From assembly GCF_030651185.1 (NCBI RefSeq), contig NZ_JAUSCJ010000012.1, positions 141,754-205,753 of the forward strand: a stretch of DNA of 64,000 nucleotides, written 5' to 3'. The stretch comes from Phenylobacterium sp. (GTDB lineage: Bacteria; Pseudomonadota; Alphaproteobacteria; Caulobacterales; Caulobacteraceae). The notes beneath the pieces are model-generated. The model worked only from the letters and a program-made list of their open reading frames with translations, was not told the origin of the DNA and searched no databases. Below are positions 57,203 through 64,000 of this stretch, piece after piece. Made by a program: the position numbers and the translations under genes. Position 1 is the first letter of the stretch. Each line of letters begins with the position of its first letter.

Positions 57203-60004
57203 TTAGCCGCCGCCGTTCAGGCGGTCGAGGGCGGCCTGATAGTTGGCGATCTGGTTGGTCAGATAGGCCGGGACCGTGCCGGTGGCCTGGGCCTTTTCGG
57301 CCTTTTTCTGGGCCTCCGGCGTGGCGGCTTCCTTGAGGTCCTTGTAGGCGGTGCGGATCACGTTGAGCGCCGAGGCCAGCTCGGCCTTGGTGTGGGCGAT
57401 TTCCTCGGCGTTGTTGAGGTTCATCTCCATGTCCATGCCCAGGCCGTAGAACATCCCCTTGCCGTCCGCCGCGGTGGTCTTGCCGTCCTTGCCCGTCACG
57501 GTGGCGCGCACCACGCCCTCGGGGATGCCCAGCAGGGACAGCGCGTCCTTGCCGGCCTTGCCGGCGGCGAACTCCAGGATGTTGCGCGGGTTCTGCGGCT
57601 TGATCTGCAGCTTGCGCTGGCCGTCGGAGGTCACGACGCTGACGTCGGCCTGGTAGTTCAGGCCCCGCTTCAGCTTGGCGACCAGGGACTCCATGGTCTC
57701 GCCGGCCTCGATGGTGATGGTCTTGAACGTGCCGCCGTTGCCGCCCTTGACCTGGAACTGGTCGCCGGGGCGCACGGCGCTGACGGCGCTGAGCTGGACG
57801 GCGTCAGTCATGTCCATCGTGCCCTTGGGCAGGCCCAGGCGGTCCAGGGCGCTGGCCCCGGAGGTGTCCACGGCGATGGCGGTGGGGGTGGCGTAGCCGT
57901 CCTTGCCGGTAAACCGGCGGGTGAAGCCGGTGGCGCCGGTGTCGAGGTTCAGTTCGGTGAGGAACCCGTCCTTCTTGCCCTTGGCGTCGAGGTCGGGGAG
58001 ATCAGAGCCCGCCTGTCCGGTCAGGAAAACCCGCCCCTCGGAAACGGCCATGCCCACGACCTTGTCGTCTCCGGTCCCGCCATAATAGGCTACCCGGTCG
58101 CCGGCGCCCGCGCTGAGGTCGGCCGAGATCCGCGCGGCGAAGGCGTCGAGCCCGGCGGTATAGGCCCGGGTGGTGACGCCCGCCGACAGGCTGTCGCCGC
58201 CGGCCGACCCGGCGATCACCAGCTGGCCGCCGTCCAGGGCCAGGCCGGCGATGGCGCCGCCGGAGAGGTCGCCCAGGTCGCGGGTGGCGGTCTCGACGGC
58301 GCCGCCGCCCGACATGTCGAAGCGGTGGAGGACGGCGCGGCCGCCCTCGTTGTTGGCCATGACCAGGGAGTCGCCGTCCACCACCAGGCCGCCTGGGCGG
58401 TCGGAGCCGGTCGAGCCGACGCTATGGACGAACAGGGTCGAGACCTTGTTCTTGGCGTCGGCCTTGAAGCCCTCGATGTAGCTGTCCCAGCCGCCGAGCG
58501 CCGTGGTCCCGGGCAGGCTGGATTGGGCGCGGCCGGCCACATAGACGCTGCCGTCGGCCCCGAAGGCGATATTGGTGGCCTCGTCGTTCTGGCGCGCGCC
58601 GCGGCGTTCGGTCCAGAGTTCCTGGCCGTCGCCATCCATGACGGTGACGAAGCTGTCGGACTGGGTGGCGAAGCTGCCGGTGGCGCCGGAGTTCAGCGCC
58701 CCCTCGACCGCCCCGCTCAGGGCGCCGGTGACCTTGCCGGCGATGGCGATCTTGCCGTCGGCGGAGACCGCGAGCGCCAGGCCGCTGGCGCTGGTGGAGG
58801 CGCCCAGGGTGCGGGTGAACAGCAGCTTGCCGGCCGAGTCGTATTTCAGCAGGGCGACGTCCTGATCGCCCTTGATCTGCTGGCCGCCGACCTTGTCGGA
58901 GACATCGGCCAGGACATAGACCGAGCCGTCGGCGGCGACCTGGGTGGCGTGGACCGCGCCCACCGACTTTTCCATGTCCTTGGCCCAGACCCGGCCGTCG
59001 ATGTAGTTGGCCTCCCCAGTGGCCTGGGGCGGCGGGGTCACGTCGGCGGTGTCGGTCTGGACCTTCAGCAGCTGGCTGATGATCACCCCGTCCTTGGTGG
59101 CCGCCTTGCCGTCGGGATCAGGATTACCGACGCTCTGGGCCAGGTAGATGGCCGGCTCGGTCTTGGGGGCCGAGAAGGTCAGGGTGTCGCCGGAATCGAT
59201 GTTGAACTTCATCGCCCACTGGTCGGGATTGACCCCGACCTTGGTGGACTTGCCGCCGATGGTGATCATCCGGTCGCCGCCGGGGATGCGCAGGGAAGAC
59301 ACGCTGGTCCCCACCTCGGCGTCCCCGAGCTTGCCGTTGATGTAGGACAGCACGTTGGCCATGTTGCGCGGCGTCGCGCCCATCTCGTCCAGGTCGATGG
59401 CCACGTCGTGGATGACGTTGACCCGCTTGATGGAGATGTTGAACTTCACCTCGCCCTGGAAGGCGTCGATCGGCGCGCTGACATTGCCCGACACCAGGGG
59501 CGGCGTCGTGTAGTCGGTCTTGACGCGGTTGACGCCGACGGTGGACTTGGCCTTGTCGGCCACCGTCGCGCGGGTCAGGCGCAACTGGTCCATGTCGAGC
59601 TGTTCGGTATAGGTGGTGATCTCGGCCAGACCCTTGGCGAACACCGACTGGATCCGGGCCTTGTCCGTGCTGCTGAGGTTCTTGCCGCCCATCTGGTCGA
59701 CGACGCCGGCCAGGGTGTCGATTCCCTGATAGAGCGCAAACAGCTTCTTGTAGTCGGCGCTGGCGCCCGCCAGGTCGAGCTGGGCGGCGCCCTCGTCCAC
59801 CAGCTTGCGGCCCAGCATGGCGTTCTTGACCGCCGTGGTCATCAGGGCCGGCGTGTTGGATGCGGTCTGGGCGCCCGGCAGCCAGGGGGCGCTCGGGGCG
59901 TACTTCTTGGCCGGCGCAGTCGAGCCGCCAGCCGAGGTCAGGGGCACGCCGGCGCGGCCCTGATAGTAGTTCAGCAGAATATTGGTGTCGAAGGTGATCG
60001 TCAT
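57203..60004 (-). CDS. FlaEY-like flagellar-locus protein with beta-propeller repeats
   Basis: A 933-residue protein immediately downstream of the flagellins. The N-terminal ~320 residues are helical and contain flagellin-like interface stretches (TFDTNILLNYYQGRAGVPL). Residues about 330-710 hold repeated S/G-x-x-G-N-x-x-V-x-G units of a beta-propeller (ADGSVYVLADVSDKVGG, GADGSVYVAGRAQSS). The C-terminal part (MEMNLNNAEEIAHTKAELAS, RTAYKDLKEAATPEAQKKAE) is helical again. Gene order and architecture match FlaEY of Caulobacter, a flagellar regulatory/assembly protein; the identity is by resemblance. No sigma-54 promoter of its own was found. Confidence 0.65.
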   Translation of the reverse strand: MTITFDTNILLNYYQGRAGVPLTSAGGSTAPAKKYAPSAPWLPGAQTASNTPALMTTAVKNAMLGRKLVDEGAAQLDLAGASADYKKLFALYQGIDTLAGVVDQMGGKNLSSTDKARIQSVFAKGLAEITTYTEQLDMDQLRLTRATVADKAKSTVGVNRVKTDYTTPPLVSGNVSAPIDAFQGEVKFNISIKRVNVIHDVAIDLDEMGATPRNMANVLSYINGKLGDAEVGTSVSSLRIPGGDRMITIGGKSTKVGVNPDQWAMKFNIDSGDTLTFSAPKTEPAIYLAQSVGNPDPDGKAATKDGVIISQLLKVQTDTADVTPPPQATGEANYIDGRVWAKDMEKSVGAVHATQVAADGSVYVLADVSDKVGGQQIKGDQDVALLKYDSAGKLLFTRTLGASTSASGLALAVSADGKIAIAGKVTGALSGAVEGALNSGATGSFATQSDSFVTVMDGDGQELWTERRGARQNDEATNIAFGADGSVYVAGRAQSSLPGTTALGGWDSYIEGFKADAKNKVSTLFVHSVGSTGSDRPGGLVVDGDSLVMANNEGGRAVLHRFDMSGGGAVETATRDLGDLSGGAIAGLALDGGQLVIAGSAGGDSLSAGVTTRAYTAGLDAFAARISADLSAGAGDRVAYYGGTGDDKVVGMAVSEGRVFLTGQAGSDLPDLDAKGKKDGFLTELNLDTGATGFTRRFTGKDGYATPTAIAVDTSGASALDRLGLPKGTMDMTDAVQLSAVSAVRPGDQFQVKGGNGGTFKTITIEAGETMESLVAKLKRGLNYQADVSVVTSDGQRKLQIKPQNPRNILEFAAGKAGKDALSLLGIPEGVVRATVTGKDGKTTAADGKGMFYGLGMDMEMNLNNAEEIAHTKAELASALNVIRTAYKDLKEAATPEAQKKAEKAQATGTVPAYLTNQIANYQAALDRLNGGG

Positions 60005-60090
60005 GACCTGCCGTCCGCGGACGCAGATCCGCGACCAGACCTTTGCACATCAGGGGATGACGAGGGGTTAAGCCGCAGCGTTAAGACGGC

Positions 60091-60117
60091 AAAAGCCCGA
60101 GCTTCGAGAGCTCGGGC
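60091..60117 (-). terminator. Terminator of flagellin 1
   Basis: Minus-strand stem GCCCGAGCT / AGCTCGGGC with five-base loop followed by TTTTG, 34 bases beyond the flagellin stop. Confidence 0.8.
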
Positions 60118-60150
60118 CTCAAGACCTTCCCAGCGGCGGGACACGCGCAA

Positions 60151-60978
60151 TTACTTGAACAGCGACAGGATGATCTGGGGCGCCTGGTTGGCGATCGACA
60201 GCGCCTGGGCGCCAAGCTGCTGCTGGACCTGAAGGGCCTGCAGGTGGGCGCTTTCCTTGGCGACGTCGGCGTCCACCAGGTTGCCGATCCCGGCCTGCAG
60301 CACGTCGGTCAGCTTGGAGACGAACTTGTTGTGGTTCTCGATCTGCTTGGCCTGGGCGCCGAGCGCGCCGAGCGCCTGGTTGACGTTGCCGATGGAGGCG
60401 TCGAGATCGACCAGCGCCTGCTGGGCGTCGGCGACGGTGTTGATCGACGCCGTCGCGACCATGGTGATGATCCCGGCGCCCAGGCTCATGTCCTGGCCCG
60501 ACAGGGTGATGTAGGCGTTGGCGTCGGCGTTGGCGAGGAAGCGGATCGAGGTGGTGGTGCCGTCCAGGATGTCGGCGCCGTCGAAGTTGGCGTTCTGGCC
60601 CACCTGGGTGATCTGACGCAGGATCGACTTGAAGTCGGCGTCAAGGGCCGTGCGGGAGTTGGCGTCCAGGGAGGGGTCCTGGGCCGAGACCACCTTTTCC
60701 TTCAGCTGGACCAGCAGGTCGGAGATGGACTCCCCGGCCGCCATGGAGACTTCGGCGATGGACTGGGCGCGGTCCAGGCTCATCTTCACCGCCGAGAGGG
60801 CGCCGATGTCGGCGCGCTGTCCCTGGGCGATGGACCAGACCGAGGCGTTGTCCTTGGCGTTCGCGATCGACAGTCCGGTGTTGATGCGGTTCTGGACGTC
60901 GCTCAGTTCGTCGTTGGTCTTGTTCAGGTTCTGCAGCGCGACGAGCGCGGACTTGTTGGTGTGAACGCTGATTGACAC
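60151..60978 (-). CDS. Flagellin, divergent copy
   Basis: A 275-residue filament subunit. The conserved N-terminal D0/D1 helices (SALVALQNLNKTNDELSDVQ, then NRINTGLSIANAKDNASVW) and C-terminal helix ([19 protein letters not shown]) are present, with a short variable middle. It is clearly less similar to the two other flagellins here. The start is GTG with AAGGAGG at optimal distance. A promoter is not obvious upstream: the nearest GG/GC element has wrong spacing. Confidence 0.95.
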   Translation of the reverse strand: MSISVHTNKSALVALQNLNKTNDELSDVQNRINTGLSIANAKDNASVWSIAQGQRADIGALSAVKMSLDRAQSIAEVSMAAGESISDLLVQLKEKVVSAQDPSLDANSRTALDADFKSILRQITQVGQNANFDGADILDGTTTSIRFLANADANAYITLSGQDMSLGAGIITMVATASINTVADAQQALVDLDASIGNVNQALGALGAQAKQIENHNKFVSKLTDVLQAGIGNLVDADVAKESAHLQALQVQQQLGAQALSIANQAPQIILSLFK

Positions 60979-61162
60979 TACCCGGCCTCCTTGGCGCGCC
61001 CGCCCCCTTCAACCGGCTCTTCTGCGAGTCGGTGGGTGCGGTCTTCCTGCGCTGGAAGCTATGGAATCATGGTGTCCAGAAGGTTAACGCCCACATGCGA
61101 GCGCCTGCCAACCGGGTCCCCGGGGCAGTAAAACCTTCAGATTCAGAGGCTGTTGAGCCCCG

Positions 61163-61450
61163 TCAGATCTTGGCGCGGATGACCGTGCCGGCGGCGTAGC
61201 CGTCTTCCTCACGCATCTTCAGGAGCTCTTCCCTCGGATACTGCGCCACAATGTCACCGGTCCGCCGGTCGACTGTCTTGTAGACGTAGGAACCGTCCTG
61301 CTCCTCGATGATCAGCCGGATATCCGCCTGATCTTCAGCCCCTTCGGCGACCCGGGCCGCGCGCGGTGCGGGTTCGGGCGGTGCGGGATGCTGCTGCTGA
61401 TTGAGGTTTTGGTCGGTGATGGCCGCCAGATTTGTCGCCTTGGTTTCCAT
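61163..61450 (-). CDS. flaG: Flagellar protein FlaG
   Basis: A 95-residue protein of the FlaG family, which influences filament length. The C-terminal half carries IRLIIEEQDGSYVYKTVDRR and TGDIVAQYPREELLKMRE; the N-terminal half is proline/glutamine-rich and disordered. Located between flagellin genes. The SD GGGAG is very close to the ATG. Confidence 0.88.
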   Translation of the reverse strand: METKATNLAAITDQNLNQQQHPAPPEPAPRAARVAEGAEDQADIRLIIEEQDGSYVYKTVDRRTGDIVAQYPREELLKMREEDGYAAGTVIRAKI

Positions 61451-61503
61451 TTCTCCCTTCGTTGACGGGGGTGACCCGTGAACGTCCCTGTTTGACCGAA
61501 ATC

Positions 61504-61530
61504 GGCGGGGAGGACTTCGCCCTCCCCGCC
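61504..61530 (-). terminator. Hairpin after flagellin 2
   Basis: Ten-base stem GGCGGGGAGG / CCTCCCCGCC with seven-base loop, 43 bases beyond the flagellin 2 stop. Tail GATTTCGG is only weakly T-rich, so some read-through into flaG is likely. Confidence 0.6.
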
Positions 61531-61573
61531 AGGTCCGGCCGGTGACGAGGCGTTTCCGCCTCGCGCGCCTGCC

Positions 61574-62395
61574 CTAGCCGCGGAAGAGGCTGAGCAGACC
61601 CGAAGAGGAGCTGTTGGCGATCGAGAGCGCCTGGACACCCAGCTGCTGCTTGGTCTGCAGCGAGGTGAGTCGCGCGCTTTCCTTGGCCAGGTCGGCGTCG
61701 ACGAGGTTGCCCACCCCGGCGTCGATCGAGTCCTGCAGCTTGCCGATGAAGGTCAGGTGGGCCCCGAGCGACTTGGAGCCCGTACCCATCTTCGACAGAG
61801 CGGTCGAGACCGTGGTGATGGCGGCGCCGACGGTGGCGATCATGGCTTCGGCTGTCGCCTGGGTCGAAATCGAGCCGGTGTTCAGGCTGATGCCGGCCAG
61901 GGAAAGGTCCTGGGCCTGGACCGTGATCTTCGAGCTGCCGTCGTCATTGGCCAAGGCGGCGATGGTGGTGCCGGTGGCGCTAATCATGTTCACGCCGTTG
62001 AACGTGGCGTTCGAAACCGACTTCGCGATCTGGTCGCGCATGGCGTTGAAGTCGTCGCTCAGGGCGGTCCGCGAGGCGGTGTCAAGGCTGGAGTCGGAGG
62101 CGGCCAAGGCCTTTTCCTTCATCTGCAGAAGCAAATCGGAGACAGCTTCACCGCCGGCGATGGCGACATCGACGGTGGATTGCGAGCGCTGAAGGGAGTC
62201 TTTGACCGCGTTCAGGGAGCCGGAGGTGGCGCGTTGGTTCTGAGCGATGGCCCAGATGGCGCCGTTGTCCTTCGCCGAAGCGATCTTCTTGCCGGTGTTG
62301 ATGCGGTTTTGAACCGTCATCAGGTCGGCGTTGGTGGCGTTGAGGTTCTGCAGGGCGACCATCGCCCCGACGTTGGTATTGACGCTATTCGGCAT
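61574..62395 (-). CDS. Flagellin, copy 2
   Basis: A 273-residue flagellin ([20 protein letters not shown]). The D0/D1 helices [20 protein letters not shown] and [20 protein letters not shown] are conserved, with a short central region. The ATG at 62395 has AAGGA eight bases upstream. Driven by a sigma-54 promoter at 62465-62483. Confidence 0.97.
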   Translation of the reverse strand: MPNSVNTNVGAMVALQNLNATNADLMTVQNRINTGKKIASAKDNGAIWAIAQNQRATSGSLNAVKDSLQRSQSTVDVAIAGGEAVSDLLLQMKEKALAASDSSLDTASRTALSDDFNAMRDQIAKSVSNATFNGVNMISATGTTIAALANDDGSSKITVQAQDLSLAGISLNTGSISTQATAEAMIATVGAAITTVSTALSKMGTGSKSLGAHLTFIGKLQDSIDAGVGNLVDADLAKESARLTSLQTKQQLGVQALSIANSSSSGLLSLFRG

Positions 62396-62464
62396 CAGAG
62401 GTGTCCTTGTTCTCAGGTCACCGGTCTGCATTTTGCTGACCGCAGGCATTTTGCCCACGTGGTT

Positions 62465-62483
62465 AAAAGCAAGTTTTGGGCCA
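62465..62483 (-). promoter_or_regulatory. Sigma-54 promoter of flagellin 2
   Basis: Minus-strand TGGCCC-AAAAC-TTGC TTTT matches the -24/-12 consensus with ten bases between GG and GC. The start site should lie near 62458, giving a leader of about 60 bases. Confidence 0.85.
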
Positions 62484-62568
62484 GGTCAGCGGCAGGGCCC
62501 ACGGGCTATCGTCCCGCCACAAGATATTGAAATGGTTGGATTAAACCCTTGTTAGGGACGTTTGCGCA

Positions 62569-62627
62569 CGGCAGGACTTGCCTACCTCAACGGCGCTTGG
62601 GCAGAAATTGCCGACCTCATGCGGCAA
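62569..62627. promoter_or_regulatory. FlbD-type (ftr) elements of flagellin 2
   Basis: Two CGGCA/TTGCC pairs: CGGCA-GGAC-TTGCC (62569-62582) and TTGCCG-ACCTCATG-CGGCAA (62608-62627). They lie roughly 85-145 bases upstream of the sigma-54 site, the distance used by FlbD. An AT-rich tract at about 62521-62555 between them and the promoter could bind IHF. Confidence 0.6.
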
Positions 62628-62652
62628 ACGGCGCCCAGCAGTTCAAAGAGCT

Positions 62653-62695
62653 CGCCGGGCGGGGCCACCCCTTTCGGGGGAGCGCCCGCCCGGCG
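62653..62695 (-). terminator. Terminator of flagellin 3
   Basis: Minus-strand stem of 11 bases (CGCCGGGCGGG / CCCGCCCGGCG) enclosing a smaller hairpin, 11 bases beyond the flagellin 3 stop. Confidence 0.65.
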
Positions 62696-62705
62696 CTGCG
62701 ACCAA

Positions 62706-63557
62706 CTAGCTGCGGAACAGAGACATAATCGTCTGTGGCATCTGGTTGGCGATCGACAGCGCTTGGACACCGAGTTGCTGCTTCGTCTGCAGCGAGGTGA
62801 GCCTTGCGCTCTCCTTGGCGAGGTCAGCATCGACGAGGTTGCCCACGCCGGCGTCGACCGCGTCCTGTAGCTTGTTGATGAAGGTCAGGTGATTGGCGAG
62901 CGACTTGGAACCGGTGCCGAGCTTCGACAGGGCGGTCGAGACATTCGCAATAGCGGCCCCGACTGTCGCAATCATAGCCGTGGCGCCTGCTTGGGTCCCA
63001 ATGGAGTCGGTCGCCAACAGCCCCACCGCGCTCCCGGGAGTGTCCAGCGACATATCCTGAGCCAGCACCGTGAGCCTGGAAATCCCAGACTCATCGGCAA
63101 GGGCCGAGATCGTCACCGCACCACTCGGGAGGGCTCCGTTCAACATATTCACGCCGTTGAACGATGCGTTGCCGACCGCTTTCTGGATTTGGTCGCGCAG
63201 GGCCATGAAGTCTTCGTTCAGGGCATTGCGAGATGCAGCATCCAGGCTGCTGTCGGAAGACGCGAGAGCCTTTTCCTTCATCTGAAGCAGAAGGTCCGAA
63301 ACCGTCTCCCCACCAGCAATGGCGACGTCGACCGTAGACTGACTGCGTTGCAGTGAATCCCGGACGGCGTTCAACGATCCGGACGCCGCGCGCTGGTTCT
63401 GAGCGATAGCCCAGACAGCGCCGTTGTCCTTGGCGTTTGCCACCTTCTTGCCAGTGTTGATGCGGTTTTGAGCCATCGCCAGGTCGGAGTTGGTCGCATT
63501 GAGGTTTTGGAGCGCGACCATCGCGCCCACGTTGGTATTCACCGAATTATACGGCAT
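62706..63557 (-). CDS. Flagellin, copy 3
   Basis: A 283-residue flagellin closely related to copy 2 ([40 protein letters not shown], and C-terminal [20 protein letters not shown]). The central region contains an extra loop ([20 protein letters not shown]). The ATG at 63557 has AAGGA seven bases upstream. The reading frame extends beyond it but the extension is not flagellin-like. Confidence 0.97.
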   Translation of the reverse strand: MPYNSVNTNVGAMVALQNLNATNSDLAMAQNRINTGKKVANAKDNGAVWAIAQNQRAASGSLNAVRDSLQRSQSTVDVAIAGGETVSDLLLQMKEKALASSDSSLDAASRNALNEDFMALRDQIQKAVGNASFNGVNMLNGALPSGAVTISALADESGISRLTVLAQDMSLDTPGSAVGLLATDSIGTQAGATAMIATVGAAIANVSTALSKLGTGSKSLANHLTFINKLQDAVDAGVGNLVDADLAKESARLTSLQTKQQLGVQALSIANQMPQTIMSLFRS

Positions 63558-63637
63558 TTGGGATCCTTCCATTCTGGTCGGGAGAGAGTTTGCGGCTTTT
63601 GCCTGCGGGGCGGGTTTTTCGCCTTGCCAACACTCTC

Positions 63638-63652
63638 GCAAGCAGCGGGCCA
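63638..63652 (-). promoter_or_regulatory. Sigma-54 promoter of flagellin 3
   Basis: Minus-strand TGGCCC-GCTGC-TTGC, a consensus -24/-12 element with GG and GC ten bases apart, 80 bases from the ATG. Confidence 0.85.
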
Positions 63653-63668
63653 ATTTCGGCCGCGCGTT

Positions 63669-63705
63669 CACATTTTATCTCATTGTTTTTATTGCGCTTT
63701 ATAAC
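63669..63705. promoter_or_regulatory. AT-rich tract, possible IHF site
   Basis: An AT-rich block between the sigma-54 element and the ftr-like elements (includes TTTTATCTCATTG and TTTTTATTGC). Position fits IHF bending for enhancer looping. Confidence 0.4.
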
Positions 63706-63743
63706 CGGCCGACAAGGGGCGCATTAATCACACCGGGGATGAT

Positions 63744-63767
63744 TTGCCGCCTCGGCATGAGTTGCCG
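63744..63767. promoter_or_regulatory. FlbD-type (ftr) element of flagellin 3
   Basis: TTGCCG-CCT-CGGCA-TGAG-TTGCCG, 92-115 bases upstream of the -24 element. Same motif type as upstream of flagellin 2. Confidence 0.55.
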
Positions 63768-63857
63768 GGGGGAAAGCAACGCCCCGGTCGGCAGGACTCG
63801 ATTCTGCCTAGTGCGGCAAGCCCAGGGGCGCCGCTTCGCCGCATTGGCCGCCGGAGG

Positions 63858-64000
63858 TCAGGCCGCGCCGCTCTTCAGCAGGCCATCGAAGTAGGCGATG
63901 GTGCGCGCCAGGCCCTGCTCCAGGGCGATGGTGGGCTGCCAGTCGTCCAGCAGGGCGCGGGCCTTGGAGATGTCGGGCTGGCGCTGCTTGGGATCGTCCG
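63858..64000 (-). CDS. NAD-dependent epimerase/dehydratase, C-terminal end only (UDP-glucuronate decarboxylase type)
   Basis: The last 47 codons of a leftward gene that begins beyond base 64000. The visible end [20 protein letters not shown] and [19 protein letters not shown] matches the C terminus of extended short-chain dehydrogenases acting on nucleotide sugars, especially UDP-xylose synthase. The catalytic part is outside the window, so the exact substrate is open. Confidence 0.75.
   Translation of the reverse strand, partial: DDPKQRQPDISKARALLDDWQPTIALEQGLARTIAYFDGLLKSGAA

Noticed and set aside
57392..60232. Plus-strand frame of 946 codons opposite the FlaEY-like gene
   Set aside because: Antisense GC-rich shadow with no ribosome-binding site and no domain; the minus-strand protein has propeller repeats and sits in the flagellin operon.
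61096..61117. Sigma-54-like TTGGCAG...TCGCAT before flagellin 1
   Set aside because: Only nine bases separate GG and GC where ten are required, so I did not call a promoter.

Overview
The window is about 64 kb of a GC-rich chromosome from an alphaproteobacterium, most likely order Caulobacterales (Caulobacter/Phenylobacterium type). The assignment rests on a multi-flagellin locus with FlaG and a FlaEY-like protein, sigma-54 promoters with upstream FlbD-type elements, and typical alphaproteobacterial versions of GuaA, TamA/TamB, HspQ, SodC and KatE. No prophage, insertion sequence or CRISPR array is visible. Two short stretches (7.5-8.0 kb and 11.06-11.77 kb) hold decayed gene remnants.

Layout. 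0-7.5 kb: end of a methyltransferase, then a leftward purine/rRNA operon (guaB, a MAPEG protein, an RsmB-type rRNA methyltransferase, guaA), then a divergent MFS exporter/LysR regulator pair. 7.5-13.4 kb is an accessory patch: a frameshifted remnant, a secreted RTX protein, an AraC-type regulator with no normal start codon, a truncated GFA-family remnant, an APH-fold kinase and a YciI-like protein. 13.4-21.5 kb: small envelope and hypothetical proteins, an M14 carboxypeptidase, a MORN-repeat protein, a large-subunit catalase and a serine hydrolase. 21.6-24.85 kb: a signalling cluster of one soluble GAF histidine kinase, a FixJ/LuxR response regulator and two receiver-only regulators. Each receiver-only gene is preceded by a copy of an 18-bp palindrome.

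25-34.5 kb: RlmE, Ppx/GppA, HspQ, phenylalanine hydroxylase and the TamB/TamA envelope-assembly pair. 34.66-38.1 kb: an overlapping trio of ATP-grasp, alpha-E and transglutaminase proteins. 38.2-41 kb: sulfate ABC transporter genes cysT-cysW-cysA without a binding-protein gene. 41.2-48.8 kb: RcnB-like protein, tRNA-Lys(UUU), a lipoprotein, queA-tgt (queuosine), an endonuclease-fold membrane protein, an HD protein, two cyclophilins and coaD. 48.8-57.2 kb: gyrA, sodC, a 2OG-Fe(II) oxygenase, an ArsR/SRPBCC pair, adenosine deaminase, ssb and two envelope proteins.

57.2-63.6 kb is the flagellin locus, all leftward: two closely related flagellins, each with its own sigma-54 promoter and upstream TTGCCG/CGGCAA elements, then flaG, a third divergent flagellin and a 933-residue FlaEY-like protein. 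The right edge cuts through a UDP-glucuronate decarboxylase-type SDR gene. Points most worth a second look are the paired palindromes of the two-component cluster, a TGT lacking two of its three zinc cysteines, a leucine at the quinolone-determining position of GyrA, a SodC with a changed zinc ligand, the dispersed inverted-repeat elements near 20.3, 28.4 and 52.3 kb, and the remnants.
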